Shown here piece after piece: positions 12,201 to 21,634 of a DNA stretch of 64,000 nucleotides. The notes beneath the pieces were generated by a model. It worked only from the letters and a program-made list of their open reading frames with translations, did no database searches and had not been told where the DNA came from. Both the position numbers and the translations under genes were made by a program. Source of the DNA: Tuwongella immobilis (GTDB lineage: Bacteria > Planctomycetota > Planctomycetia > Gemmatales > Gemmataceae); contig NZ_LR593887.1 in NCBI RefSeq assembly GCF_901538355.1, forward strand, positions 2,890,920 to 2,954,919, given 5' to 3'. Numbering within the stretch: the stretch's first letter is position 1; every line of letters starts with the position of its first letter.

Positions 12201-15200
12201 GAACTCCATTGGCGTGATCGTTCAAAGTGCGGGCAAGATTGCGAGCAGCGGCTCTGTCAAGGTCATTGGCAAAGGCGGTGGGAAGGATGCCAATAACCAC
12301 GGTGTGTCGGTTCGAAGTGGTGGGGCGATCGTTGCGAAGACTAGCGGCACCACACTGGAAGTGATTGGCACTGCCGGGAATGGCACGACGGCCAATTACG
12401 GCGTGAATCTGGAAACCAATGCCGTCATCACCGGCGAAGCGAATGCGTCGGTGATTGTCAGCGGTACCGGGGCGAATGGCACCTCCGGCAATTACGGGGT
12501 CCGCCTCGCCACTTCGTCCTTGATCGTCACGGTCAACGGCGATCTGACCATCAATGGCACCGGTGGGAATGGTTCCGGGTCGGGAAATATTGGCGTTTTG
12601 GTCAGTTCCAGCCTGATCGAAACCACCGCTGGCACGATCTCGATCAATGGGACTGGCGGGAAGGGGACTTCCGACAACGATGGCGTGAATGTCTCGGCCA
12701 ACTCGACGATTCGCTCCATCGGCTCCGGATCGGTGACGGTCATCGGCAAAGGCGGTGACGGCAGCAGCGACAATAATGACGGGGTGGCATTGGAGGGGGC
12801 AAACGCCAAGATTGCCTCGGCAGGGGGGAATGTCATCGTCACTGGCACCGGTGGCGCGGGACTGGGCTTGAATCACGGCATCCTGATGAAGAACGGGTCG
12901 TTCATTACCTCGGCAGGGGTGACCGGGAAAGTCGATGTCACCGGCACCGGCGGCGGCGATGGCACTGGTTCAAACAACTCGGGACTGTTCATCGATGGCG
13001 GCACGATTGCTTCTGGTGGCGGCGATACCACCGTCATCGGCACCGGCGGCAACGGCACCTTCGCCAATGTCGGCGTCAACCTGCTTGGCGGCGGCAAGAT
13101 TTCTTCCGGCGGAACCACTTCGAAGGTGATCGTCACCGGCACCGGCAAGGGAACCCAGGTCAACAACTACGGCGTCGCAGTCATTGGCAAGGGCACGCAG
13201 ATCACCTCCGGCGGCGGCGATGTCACCGTGACTGCCACCGGCGCAAATGGCACCGACACCAATCGTGGGTTGATCGTGGTCGATCAGGCCAGCATCACAT
13301 CGGGCGGACCCAACGGCAATGTCACGGTCACTGGCACCGCACGCGGCACCGGCGGTGGGGCATACGGCGTCAATCTCACCACCAACGCGACCATCACTTC
13401 CGGCGGCGGAACGGTGAGTGTCACCGGCACCGGCGGCAACGGGACGCTGGTCAATCACGGGGTGTATCTGCAATCGGGATCGAAGATCACTTCCGGCGGC
13501 GGTGCGGTCACGGTCATCGGGAAGGGCGGCGATGGAACCTCCACGTCCAACTTCGGGGTGGAACTGACGGGGACGGATACCACGATCACCTCCGGCGGTG
13601 GCGCGGTCACCGTCACCGGCACGGGGGGCGATGGGATCAACTCCAACCACGGTGTCGTCCTTTCGAATGGGGCGGCGATCACTTCCGGTGGTGGTGCGGT
13701 GAGCGTCACTGGAACCGCAAGCGGAATTGGGGATAGCGGATTTGGTGTTTATATCGCGGGGAGTTCCACGCAGATTTCGACGGGCGGCGGGAACCTGACC
13801 ATCGTCGGGACTGGCGCGGCGGGGACGAATTTCAATTACGGCGTGCATCTGGCCGGCGGCACCATCACCTCCGGCGGACCGAGCGGCGCGGTCAGCATCA
13901 CCGGCAGCAGCAAGGGGATCGGGGCCGGTAACGTCGGGGTCTATCTGGTCAGTTCCGCGAGTCAGATCACCTCAGGTGGTGGGAACGTGACGGTGATCGG
14001 CACCGGCGGCACGGGGATCGAATCGAACTCGGGCGTCTCGGTTTCCGGTGGGGCAAGCATCATCGCTGGCGGCACCGGCTACGTTTCGGTCACCGGAACG
14101 GGCGGCACTGGCACCCAGTTGAACAATTTCGGCGTCAGCTTGGACTTCTCCTCCACAATTTCCTCCAACGGCGGCAATGTCGCAGTCACCGGGACGGGGG
14201 GCAAAGGCTTTGCCTCCAGCTATGGGGTGTCGGTCGTTGGCGGCTCGCGCATTTCGGCAGGCGGAGATGGCACCGTCACGGTTGAGGGGACCGGTGGCGA
14301 TGAGGGATTTGGCAACTACGGCATTGTCCTCAACTCCGCCTCCGAAATCACCTCGTCCGGCAATGGCGATGTGCTGCTCAAAGGCACCGGCGGCACCGGC
14401 ATCAACACCCATTATGGAATTCTGATCGACAACGAAAGCACCGTTAGCTCTGGTGGTCCATTGGCCGATGTGACGCTCATCGCACAAGGCGGCGATAGCG
14501 GAGCCAGCAACTTGGGGCTGCTGTTGCGTGGCGATAGCCTGATTACCACCGGTGGGGGCAATCTGCTGATTCAGGGGACTGGTGGCGACACCGCCGGGGC
14601 GGGATTCGGCATCTGGGTACCCGCCGGGACGATTACGGCAGGCGGAACCGGCACCGTAACGCTCGAGGGCAAAGGCGGCGTCGGCGGAACATCGCTGCAA
14701 ATCGGCGTCTTCATCGAAGGGGCGAACTCGGTCGTCACCTCCAATGGCGGCGATGTCTCGATTACCGGCACGGGTGGGTTCAGTGGCTCGAAAAACCACG
14801 GAGTCGCGGTCACTTTCGGCGCTGAAGTTTCCGCAGGCGGAACCGGCAAGGTCACCGTCGTCGGCAAAGCCGGTGATGCGGTCAACAGCGAAAACCACGG
14901 CGTGTTTCTGGACGGAACGGGCACGCAGATCACCTCCGCGGGTGGCGATGTCCGCGTGGAAGGGACCGGCGGCGGCGGGCCGATGAGCAATCATGGCGTG
15001 TCGATCTCGACCGGAGCGATCATTACCTCCGCAGGCACGACGGCGGCCATCACGGTCATCGGCACCGCGGGCGGGGATCTCCGGGCAAATCATGGCGTGT
15101 TCATCACCGGCTCGAATTCCGCGATTGTCTCCAGCGGCGGCAATGTCTCGGTCACGGGGACTGGGGGAACAATCGGCGGTGGCAACGTCGGCGTCAACCT

Positions 15201-18200
15201 CCGCAATGGCGCGAGCATTCGCACCATTGGGGCGGGGAACATTCTCGTCGATGGCACCACTGGCGGAACGCTGGATATCAATCAGGGGGTCTTCCTGAGC
15301 GATTCCAATTCGCGAATCGCGGCGGAAGGCACCGGCAACGTCACGGTCATCGGCAAGGGGGCCAACGGCACCGATGGCAACGTCGGGGTCAACCTGGCAA
15401 GCTCGGCGAAGATCACATCCGCTAGCGGCAATATCAGCGTCACCGGCACCGGCGGCAATGGCTCTGGGGCGGTCAATGCCGGCCTCGCGGTCGGGCTAAA
15501 CAGCCTGATTTCGGCGGGCGGCGACGGCAAGGTCACGCTCCTGGGCACCGGCGGCAGCGGAACCTCGCTCAACTTCGGCATCGCCGTTGTCGATGGCGGG
15601 AAAGTCCTGACCAACAACAACGCCATCGACCTGACCGCGGTTGCCGGCACAGCCTCAATCGGACTCCACGTCGGCATCGACGGGGTGATCCAAGCGGGGA
15701 ATTCGCCAATCACCATCGCTACCGACAGCATCGACATCGATGTGAGCGGCTCGCCGGGCAGCATCACCGCTTCGACCAAACAAGTGACGATTGTCCCAGT
15801 GACGGCTGGCACGCGATTCAATCTGGGCGGCGCGGATGGGCTGACTGGCTCGCCGCGAACGCTTGGACTCACCGACGCCGAACTCGACCGAATTGGTGCC
15901 AATCTGCTGGTGCTCGGCGATGCCACCGCGGGCGAAATTGAGATTAGTAACGATCTGACGCAGTCGCGATCGTTGACGCTGATTACCGCGCAAGGTCTCA
16001 TCGGCATCGGCGATTTGGCGATCGGAACGGCAGCCGGCTCCAAGCTGACGATTCAACAAGCCGGGGCCACCTCGTATGCGGGCACGCTCGGCGGAGTCGC
16101 TGCAAACGCCAACAACTTCGCGGTAGTCCTCACCGGCACCGGCACGTTGAACCTCACTGGCTCGCACACCTACTCCGGCACCACCTCGGTCGATGCAGGC
16201 ACGCTGCGGGTGAATGGTTCGCTCGGCTCGTCTGCGCTCACAACGGTGAAATCCGGAGCAACGCTCGGCGGGGCGGGCGAACTAGACGGCCCGGTGACGG
16301 TTCAAGCTGGCGGAACGCTGGCGCCGGGAAATAGCCCGGGCATTCTCTCGACCGGGAAACTGAATTTGGTCAGCGGCTCGACATTCCTGGTCGAAGTCAA
16401 TGGGCCGAATCCGGGAACCGATCACGATCAAGTCGAAGTGACGGGCACAGTCAACCTGAACGGCGCAATTCTCAGCGCCAGCGGCACCATTGCCAGCAAT
16501 CCCGGCCAAACCATCATCCTGATTGACAACGATGGCACCGACCCGGTCATTGGCACCTTCGCCGGGCTGCCAAACGCTTCGACCGTGGTGATCAACGGAG
16601 TGACGTTCTTTATTCGGTACAATGGTGGCGATGGCAACGATGTCGAGCTGTTGCAGTCGAATATCAACGTCTTTTTCGACTCCGATGGCAATTTGGTCTT
16701 CCTGGATGGTCTCGGGAACGTCAACGACAATGTCACGCTGACCAACGATGGTACCAATGTTGTCATCAGCAATACGGCACAAACGCTGTTCACCGACATT
16801 GCCGGGGCATCGGGTTCGGGGACGGGGTCGATCATGCTGCTCCGCAGTCAGATCGCCGGCAAATCGATTCTGATTCAGGGGGCAGGCGGCGACGACACGC
16901 TGACCGTGGAGTATGGCGCAGGCATCTATCAGCACATCGTTCAACTCATTGGCGGATCGGGGGACGACACACTGCGAACGGCGGGTACAGGTGCAGCCGA
17001 ACGCGATGTGGTCTTCATCGGCAATTTCGGGAATGACACCGTTGAACTGACCGGGTCGGTGATTCTCAACGGCGTCAATTTGCTGGCTGACCTGCAAGCC
17101 GATGCCGCGACGGGAGATGCCGACAATATTCGCTTCGTCGGTGGGAATTTCCGCCTGCTGGGAGCGGGGGCGGCGACGCTGACCGCTTCGCAAAGCATTT
17201 CGCTGGATGGAACATCGAAGCTCACCAGTGTCGATGGCGATCTCGTTTTGAAGGCCAACCTGCAACCGACAGCCACGACCGGCGATTTCGGCGGCATCGT
17301 CGTCGATGGCGGGCGGATTGTCACCAGCGGCCAGGGATCGATCACGCTGCAAGGTCGCGGCGGCAATGGCACTTCTGATCAGATTGGCGTGCATCTGCTC
17401 AATAGCGCGGTGGTCGATTCCAATGGCCAAGGCGATGTGAATATCACCGGTTTCGGTGGTGCGGGAAGTGGCGATCGGCATTCCGGCGTGGTCGTCGATT
17501 CGGGGCTGATTCGCATTACCGATGGCGCCATCACCGTCACCGGATTTGGCGGCGGCACGGTGAACTCCAACAGCTCGCGCGGGGTGTTCCTGACCAATGC
17601 TGGGGCGATTCGCGCTGCCAATACCAGCACCATTCAAGTCACGGGCACCGTCGGTAATAATACAAACGGTCGAGGCAACGTCGGTGTGTCGCTGGTCGGC
17701 CCCGGCACGTTAATCATCTCCTCGGATGGCGACATTCTCGTCACGGGGACCGGCGGGGCGGGGATCGATAACAACGACGGGGTGCGGCTGACCAACGGAG
17801 CGCAAATCGCGGGCGATGACACCGAAGCGGACATCATCGTCAATGGCTTCGGCAATGGCAGCGGCTTGTCGAATCGCGGGATCAGCCTCGACCTCGCGGA
17901 TACCGCCATCACCACACGCGGTGGGAACCTCACCCTCAACGGCACCGGAGGCAACGGCTTCTCCACCAATATGGGGGTCTTTCTCTCCTCGGGTGCCAAA
18001 CTGTCCACCCAGGGCACCGGCGAACTCACCGTCACGGGCACCGGACGCGGGACCGGTATCGAGAATAACGGCATCTTCCTCAACGGAACAGATACGCTGA
18101 TCTCCACGCAGAATGGCAACCTGACCGTGACTGGCACTGGTGGGAACGGGACGAATTCCAACCACGGCCTGGTGATGCAGAATCAGTCGGGGATTCAGGC

Positions 18201-21200
18201 CGGCGGAATCGGCAAGTTGACCATCAACGCCACGGGGGGCGGCACCGGCAATAACACGTCGGGGCTGCTCATGAACGGCAAGGGCACCTCGATTCAATCG
18301 GCCGATGGCGATTTGACGATCATCGGCGATAGTGGCATCGGCCTGCAGGATCGCTATGGCGTTTACGCATACAGTGGCGCGAAAATCTTCACCACGGGTG
18401 CAACGGCCAAAATCGCCATCAACGGCACCGGTCGGGGAACCGCTGCCGAGAATGTCGGGGTCTGGTTGGAAGATGCTGGTACAGCGCTGACCTCCAACGG
18501 CGGCAATATCGAAGTCATTGGCATGGCCGAAGGCACCAGCACCAACCGAGGCGTTTTGGTCGCACGTGGGGCCGTGATTTCGGCGGGCGGCATGGGGAAC
18601 GTGACCGTCAACGGAACCAACGACGGAACCGATACCAAGAACTACGGTGTGCTGGTCAGCGGCGATCTCTCGTTGGTGACTTCCGCAGGAGGGAATGTTG
18701 CGATTACCGGGGTTGGTGGAACGGGATCGATCTTGAATATCGGTGTCGCGGTGGCAACTTTCGCGAAGGTTTCTGCGGGTGGAATGGGCACACTGACCAT
18801 CACCGGCACCAGTCGAAGCACTGGCGATGAGGGCTTCGGCATTCGCATCTATGATTCGAAAGTGGTGGTCAGCACAGCAGGTGGCCCCATCATCCTGCAC
18901 GCGACGGCAGCGGACGGCAATCCGGATCTTCAGATCGGAGGATTCGCATCGATTGATGCGAAGGCGTCGGGCAATGTCACCATCCATGCCGATTCGATCG
19001 ATCTCGAATTTATCGGCAATCGTGGCAAAATCGATGCGGGCACCGGCACGGTGGTCATCCAACCGCGAACGGCAGGTACCAAGGTTGATCTCGGCGGCGC
19101 GGATGTGCTGACCGGGCCGAAGACGCTGGGCCTCTCGAACGGTGAGCTGAATGTGATCACCGCTGGAACGCTAGTAATCGGCAATGCGACCACCGGTGGA
19201 ATCGGTGTTAGCAGTGACGTTGTCACGCCGAAGAATCTGACGCTCATTACCGCCGATGGCGTGAGCGGCACGGCGAATCTGAGTGTCGGAGCGGCAACGC
19301 CAACCACGCTGACGATCAACCAAGCCGGTAAATCGACGTTTGCAGGGGTTCTGGGTGGAACGGGCACGAATGAGAACCAATTTGGCATCGTTCTGACCGG
19401 CGGCGGGACGTTGAATCTCACCAATGCCAGCACATTCACCGGCCCGACTGCGATCAACGCTGCGACGCTCCTAGTCAACGGCCAAGTGACGTCGCCCACG
19501 ACCGTCAATACTGGCGGCACCCTCGGCGGCAGCGGTACCGTCACTGCCCCAATCGCGGTGGCGACGGGTGGCAAACTGACGCCGGGCAATAGCCCTGGAA
19601 TTCTCGCATCCGGAAATCTATCACTCGCATCTGGATCGACCTTCATCGCGGAACTCAATGGGACCACTCCCGGCACCGATCACGATCAGGTGGCCGTGAC
19701 CGGGACGGTGAACCTGGGCGGGGCGACGCTGGCGGTTAGCGGTACGATTTCAGGCAACCCGAATCAGCAAGTGATCCTGATTTCGAATGATGGAACCGAT
19801 GCGGTGATTGGTAGCTTCGCCGGTCTGCCCGAAGGGGCGATCGTGCTGGTCAACGGCCTGAATTTCAGCGTCTCCTACGTCGGCGGCGACGGCAACGATG
19901 TCGTGCTGCGGCAAGAGGGAATTCCGCAATCGCTGATCTTCAATCTGCCGACCACCACCGGAACGTATGGTGATTCGCCGATTCGTTTGGCTGCGACGCC
20001 TGGTGAAAGCGGCAATCCGGTGACCTTCACGGTCGTCAGTGGTCCGGGGGTGATCGTCGGAAATGTGCTGACGATTACCGGAGCCGGTCCGATCGTCGTG
20101 GCCGCAACTCAAGCGGGAGATTCGGTTTACGGCGATACCACGGTGACTCGCACGCTCACGGTGTTGCCGGCACCGCTGACGATTCGCGCGGATGATTTTG
20201 CGATCGATGCCGGGCAGCCGTTGCCGACCTTCACGGTCAATTACAGCGGCTTTGTCAACGGCGAGGGGCCGAGCGTCGTGAGCGGGCTGATTGTCGGCAC
20301 CACTACCGATGGCAGCACGGCGGGCAGCTACGCGATTCTGCCCAGTGGAGCGAGTGCGGCCAACTATGCCATCACCTTCGTGCCCGGAACGCTCACGGTG
20401 CGATCGACGGTGGAGCCGATTTTCGAGCTGCCGAGTTTCACTGTCGGTGCCGGCGTCGGGTCGATCCCGGAAGTGGTGCTGTACAACGCCAACGGCACCG
20501 AGCGGGTGCGATTCCTCGCATATGAAGAATCGTTCCGCGGCGGCGTCACGGTGGCGACTGGCGACCTCAACGGCGACGGAATCCGCGACTTTGTGACCGG
20601 CACCGGCAACGGCGGTGGCCCACGCGTGCGGGTGTTCAACGGCATCGATGGATCGGTCATCGCTGATTTCCTGGCCTACGAAGAAACCTTCCGTGGTGGC
20701 GTCTGGGTGACGATCGGCGATTGGGACGGTGACGGAACCAATGAAATCATCACCGGTGCGGGAGTCGGTGGCGGTCCACGGGTGCGAATCTTCTCGATGG
20801 ACGGCACCGAGCAGGCGAATTTCTTCACAGCGGAAGATACACTGCGGCAAGGGGTTACGGTCGCGGCGGCGGATCTCGATGGCGACGGTGCCAGCGAAAT
20901 TGTCACCGGCGTTGGCAGCGAGGTGCTGATTTTCGCCGGTAAGACATTGTCGCTGGTGCGACGATTTGACAGCGGAATCTCCGGCCCAGTGACGGTGACG
21001 GCCAATTCGAACGAATTGTTCGTCGGCTCCGGCCCCGGCTCGACGGAACTGCGGGCTTTCACCCCCGAAGGCATCGCAATCACGGGTGGCACGGCATTCG
21101 AGGCGACTTTCGTCGGCGGCGTGCGTGTGGCATTCACCGACCTGAACGAAGACGGCATCTCGGAACGGGTGATCGGGGCTGGCCAGGGCGGTGGACCCCG

Positions 21201-21288
21201 AATTCGCGTCGTCGATACCGACCTTGCCGAGGAGCTGAATTTCTTCGCCTTCGATGATGAACAACGCGGTGGGGTGTTCGTCGGTTGA
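9241..21288 (+). CDS. Giant secreted repeat protein (4,015 aa) with LEDRV N-terminus and FG-GAP C-terminus
   Basis: ATG 9241 (AGGTG just upstream) begins a 4,015-residue protein. LEDRVTPA at 28-35 is the planctomycete export motif. Three blocks of Gly/Thr/Asn-rich repeats of about 34-38 residues follow, probably parallel beta-helix. Each block ends in a hinge LGGAD...LTG...LGL. Autotransporter-type beta-strand units (GTLNLTGSHTYSGTTSV, ATLGGAG, LAPGNSPGIL) occur at about 2297-2474 and again at about 3384-3557. A DSDGNLVFLDG domain follows the first. An Ig/MBG-like pair (PLTIRADDFAIDAGQPLPTF) sits at about 3560-3722, then FG-GAP repeats (GDLNGDGxxDxVTG) to the end. There is no autotransporter barrel, PEP-CTERM or LPXTG signal. 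It is probably a cell-surface or matrix adhesin. The frame is clear, the function is inferred. Confidence 0.92.
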   Translation: MTTEPSRFRSSRLKSQRSAWRLGHDLEKLEDRVTPAVTAVAGGELSIDLNAVGETVNITTVGSDIVLTGSTFTGAGSTFSAGSINKIVFLDSGTDQVAQTVNFLNALTLSGGVAGTGVEFVNFKSSVITTGTAGVSVIAPQQVIVSSKVTGGDGGVNLVALGASNSFNTDGIIVQGGATVSATGTGKVTLNGKGAGTGATNFGVVITGTNSKVSSSSGDVTIDGTGANGSRANSGIVIDTNGSVVGGGEVKLNGFGGSTADFNHGIFLSNGAKITSTSLTAKVYVTGIGGGTTEDNTGVWMGNDGVQILTGGGQLFVKGTGGDGTNFNYGLLIGKGTLIQAGGMGDMSITGVGLGSGEFNLGIFAENGGTVTSSGGNVDLLGIGADGTQGNSGVFIVGSTTKITAGGTGNVTVTGKGGNGSGTDNDGVNLIANTQITSSGGNVTVIGTGGGGSGNQNVGVFLDKGTQILATGAGNTSVTGQGGTGAGSFNHGVWVSGIGAKITSDTGKVTVTGTGGGNAGSGSENHGVLVDGGGKILSGGAGSVTVTGKGGASSGNFNRGVWVVNLDSTITSGGGNVSVIGTAGASSTGDDNHGVLLGDFAFVSAVGTGSVSVQGTGKGTGEFNDGVLIEGKATINSGGGDVSITGTGAAGTSNNVGVRISGGGTVITAGGLGKVSVTGTGGSGSGTNNSGIEIVEFGVIFSSGGNVAVTGTAGNSGAGILLDKATVNPGGTGTLTLIGDASGSFEGIRITTSTVVGDNSTEITLITDSLLVDGTSFVRAGTSNTALIQTLTAGTKIDLGGADVLTGSPLTLGLTDAELDRISGRVLSIGKTGIGGSGTVTVSSAISPGGTTRLVIETAANVTGSAVITETNLAINAQTGINLTGQNLVSLVALLNATSGGITFVDADGFVVDDFEFSSPYLTIEAPNQAIDLQATTGTITVNDSILANGSNGKVSIVAGQSVVVSAGISAGDLGVTVEGQGKDQTLNSIGVIVQSAGKIASSGSVKVIGKGGGKDANNHGVSVRSGGAIVAKTSGTTLEVIGTAGNGTTANYGVNLETNAVITGEANASVIVSGTGANGTSGNYGVRLATSSLIVTVNGDLTINGTGGNGSGSGNIGVLVSSSLIETTAGTISINGTGGKGTSDNDGVNVSANSTIRSIGSGSVTVIGKGGDGSSDNNDGVALEGANAKIASAGGNVIVTGTGGAGLGLNHGILMKNGSFITSAGVTGKVDVTGTGGGDGTGSNNSGLFIDGGTIASGGGDTTVIGTGGNGTFANVGVNLLGGGKISSGGTTSKVIVTGTGKGTQVNNYGVAVIGKGTQITSGGGDVTVTATGANGTDTNRGLIVVDQASITSGGPNGNVTVTGTARGTGGGAYGVNLTTNATITSGGGTVSVTGTGGNGTLVNHGVYLQSGSKITSGGGAVTVIGKGGDGTSTSNFGVELTGTDTTITSGGGAVTVTGTGGDGINSNHGVVLSNGAAITSGGGAVSVTGTASGIGDSGFGVYIAGSSTQISTGGGNLTIVGTGAAGTNFNYGVHLAGGTITSGGPSGAVSITGSSKGIGAGNVGVYLVSSASQITSGGGNVTVIGTGGTGIESNSGVSVSGGASIIAGGTGYVSVTGTGGTGTQLNNFGVSLDFSSTISSNGGNVAVTGTGGKGFASSYGVSVVGGSRISAGGDGTVTVEGTGGDEGFGNYGIVLNSASEITSSGNGDVLLKGTGGTGINTHYGILIDNESTVSSGGPLADVTLIAQGGDSGASNLGLLLRGDSLITTGGGNLLIQGTGGDTAGAGFGIWVPAGTITAGGTGTVTLEGKGGVGGTSLQIGVFIEGANSVVTSNGGDVSITGTGGFSGSKNHGVAVTFGAEVSAGGTGKVTVVGKAGDAVNSENHGVFLDGTGTQITSAGGDVRVEGTGGGGPMSNHGVSISTGAIITSAGTTAAITVIGTAGGDLRANHGVFITGSNSAIVSSGGNVSVTGTGGTIGGGNVGVNLRNGASIRTIGAGNILVDGTTGGTLDINQGVFLSDSNSRIAAEGTGNVTVIGKGANGTDGNVGVNLASSAKITSASGNISVTGTGGNGSGAVNAGLAVGLNSLISAGGDGKVTLLGTGGSGTSLNFGIAVVDGGKVLTNNNAIDLTAVAGTASIGLHVGIDGVIQAGNSPITIATDSIDIDVSGSPGSITASTKQVTIVPVTAGTRFNLGGADGLTGSPRTLGLTDAELDRIGANLLVLGDATAGEIEISNDLTQSRSLTLITAQGLIGIGDLAIGTAAGSKLTIQQAGATSYAGTLGGVAANANNFAVVLTGTGTLNLTGSHTYSGTTSVDAGTLRVNGSLGSSALTTVKSGATLGGAGELDGPVTVQAGGTLAPGNSPGILSTGKLNLVSGSTFLVEVNGPNPGTDHDQVEVTGTVNLNGAILSASGTIASNPGQTIILIDNDGTDPVIGTFAGLPNASTVVINGVTFFIRYNGGDGNDVELLQSNINVFFDSDGNLVFLDGLGNVNDNVTLTNDGTNVVISNTAQTLFTDIAGASGSGTGSIMLLRSQIAGKSILIQGAGGDDTLTVEYGAGIYQHIVQLIGGSGDDTLRTAGTGAAERDVVFIGNFGNDTVELTGSVILNGVNLLADLQADAATGDADNIRFVGGNFRLLGAGAATLTASQSISLDGTSKLTSVDGDLVLKANLQPTATTGDFGGIVVDGGRIVTSGQGSITLQGRGGNGTSDQIGVHLLNSAVVDSNGQGDVNITGFGGAGSGDRHSGVVVDSGLIRITDGAITVTGFGGGTVNSNSSRGVFLTNAGAIRAANTSTIQVTGTVGNNTNGRGNVGVSLVGPGTLIISSDGDILVTGTGGAGIDNNDGVRLTNGAQIAGDDTEADIIVNGFGNGSGLSNRGISLDLADTAITTRGGNLTLNGTGGNGFSTNMGVFLSSGAKLSTQGTGELTVTGTGRGTGIENNGIFLNGTDTLISTQNGNLTVTGTGGNGTNSNHGLVMQNQSGIQAGGIGKLTINATGGGTGNNTSGLLMNGKGTSIQSADGDLTIIGDSGIGLQDRYGVYAYSGAKIFTTGATAKIAINGTGRGTAAENVGVWLEDAGTALTSNGGNIEVIGMAEGTSTNRGVLVARGAVISAGGMGNVTVNGTNDGTDTKNYGVLVSGDLSLVTSAGGNVAITGVGGTGSILNIGVAVATFAKVSAGGMGTLTITGTSRSTGDEGFGIRIYDSKVVVSTAGGPIILHATAADGNPDLQIGGFASIDAKASGNVTIHADSIDLEFIGNRGKIDAGTGTVVIQPRTAGTKVDLGGADVLTGPKTLGLSNGELNVITAGTLVIGNATTGGIGVSSDVVTPKNLTLITADGVSGTANLSVGAATPTTLTINQAGKSTFAGVLGGTGTNENQFGIVLTGGGTLNLTNASTFTGPTAINAATLLVNGQVTSPTTVNTGGTLGGSGTVTAPIAVATGGKLTPGNSPGILASGNLSLASGSTFIAELNGTTPGTDHDQVAVTGTVNLGGATLAVSGTISGNPNQQVILISNDGTDAVIGSFAGLPEGAIVLVNGLNFSVSYVGGDGNDVVLRQEGIPQSLIFNLPTTTGTYGDSPIRLAATPGESGNPVTFTVVSGPGVIVGNVLTITGAGPIVVAATQAGDSVYGDTTVTRTLTVLPAPLTIRADDFAIDAGQPLPTFTVNYSGFVNGEGPSVVSGLIVGTTTDGSTAGSYAILPSGASAANYAITFVPGTLTVRSTVEPIFELPSFTVGAGVGSIPEVVLYNANGTERVRFLAYEESFRGGVTVATGDLNGDGIRDFVTGTGNGGGPRVRVFNGIDGSVIADFLAYEETFRGGVWVTIGDWDGDGTNEIITGAGVGGGPRVRIFSMDGTEQANFFTAEDTLRQGVTVAAADLDGDGASEIVTGVGSEVLIFAGKTLSLVRRFDSGISGPVTVTANSNELFVGSGPGSTELRAFTPEGIAITGGTAFEATFVGGVRVAFTDLNEDGISERVIGAGQGGGPRIRVVDTDLAEELNFFAFDDEQRGGVFVG
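9711..11460 (+). repeat. Repeat block 1 of the first giant (about 17 units)
   Basis: Tandem protein-level repeats of about 34-38 residues with the pattern V-x-V-x-G-T/K-G-G ... N-x-G-V ... I-T/S-S-G-G. I counted about 17 by the N-x-G-[VIL] signature. The DNA units are diverged, so this is an old array. It ends before the hinge TAGTKIDLGGADVLTG at about 11605. Confidence 0.85.
12163..15690 (+). repeat. Repeat block 2 of the first giant (about 36 units)
   Basis: The longest array of the same N-x-G-V / ITSGGG repeat, with about 36 counted units. Units between 13,200 and 14,000 share near-identical GGGAVTVTGTGG cores at protein level, suggesting more recent duplication there. It ends before the second hinge (LGGADGLTG, about 15830) and the first autotransporter-type strand unit. 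Confidence 0.85.
17281..18870 (+). repeat. Repeat block 3 of the first giant (about 16 units)
   Basis: The third array of the N-x-G-V repeat, about 16 units, before the third hinge (LGGADVLTG, about 19095) and the second autotransporter-type strand unit. With blocks 1 and 2 it makes a three-fold large-scale repeat. Confidence 0.83.
20440..21285 (+). repeat. C-terminal FG-GAP/VCBS-type repeats of the first giant
   Basis: About six repeats of roughly 50 residues built on GAGxGGGPRVRxF...FLAYEExFRGGVxVAxGDxxGDGxxxIxTG. FG-GAP repeats form integrin-like beta-propellers with calcium loops (DLNGDG, DWDGDG, DLDGDG). The same module closes the second giant protein. Confidence 0.85.
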
Positions 21289-21310
21289 TCAACTCTTGAA
21301 AATCATCAGC

Positions 21311-21351
21311 AGCCGAGTCGGATCGGGAATTGTCCTGAGTCCGATTCGGCT
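21311..21351 (+). terminator. Rho-independent terminator after the first giant gene
   Basis: AGCCGAGTCGGA (21311-21322) pairs with TCCGATTCGGCT (21340-21351), a 12-bp stem with one G-U pair, 23 bp after the stop codon. It is followed by a T-rich run (TTCCTTTTTCCATTCTTTTT). Confidence 0.8.
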
Positions 21352-21452
21352 GTGTTCCTTTTTCCATTCTTTTTCGGAACGAATTCGGCCCGGTTCCCGG
21401 CCAATGCTTCCCGAAACGCCTCCAGCCATGCACCAATGACCAAGCGGGACAA

Positions 21453-21486
21453 TTACGAGATTTCGTAAATTTACGAGATTTCGTAA
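21453..21486. promoter_or_regulatory. Tandem operator-like palindromes upstream of the DUF1348 operon
   Basis: TTACGAGATTTCGTAA occurs twice, at 21453-21468 and 21471-21486, spaced 18 bp start to start (under two helical turns). Each copy is an inverted repeat TTACGA-N4-TCGTAA. A third palindrome, TGATTG-CA-CAATCA, lies at 21520-21533, followed by another TTACGA half-site at 21535-21540. The cluster is about 150 bp before the DUF1348 start and looks like the binding site of a dimeric repressor. No regulator gene is adjacent. Confidence 0.65.
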
Positions 21487-21634
21487 TTGCGGATCTATGG
21501 AATGATTTTCCGTAACAATTGATTGCACAATCACTTACGAAAAATCGACCCGATTGGCACCGGAAATGAATTCATTGGGTTATCGCCAAGCGAGAACGTC
21601 TCCTTCGGCGAAGGTGATCCCTGGAGAATGTGCC

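Noticed and set aside
9711-18870. Regular repeats that might suggest a CRISPR array or DNA satellite
   Set aside because: The repeats are in frame, translate to a protein repeat and vary at synonymous sites; there are no constant repeats with unique spacers and no cas genes.
9613-21264. Several long minus-strand frames (for example 12970-13848, 13972-15093, 17710-19062, 19750-21264)
   Set aside because: They are antisense to the repeat blocks of the first giant gene; their repetitive Pro/Ala/Arg-rich products mirror the plus-strand repeats.
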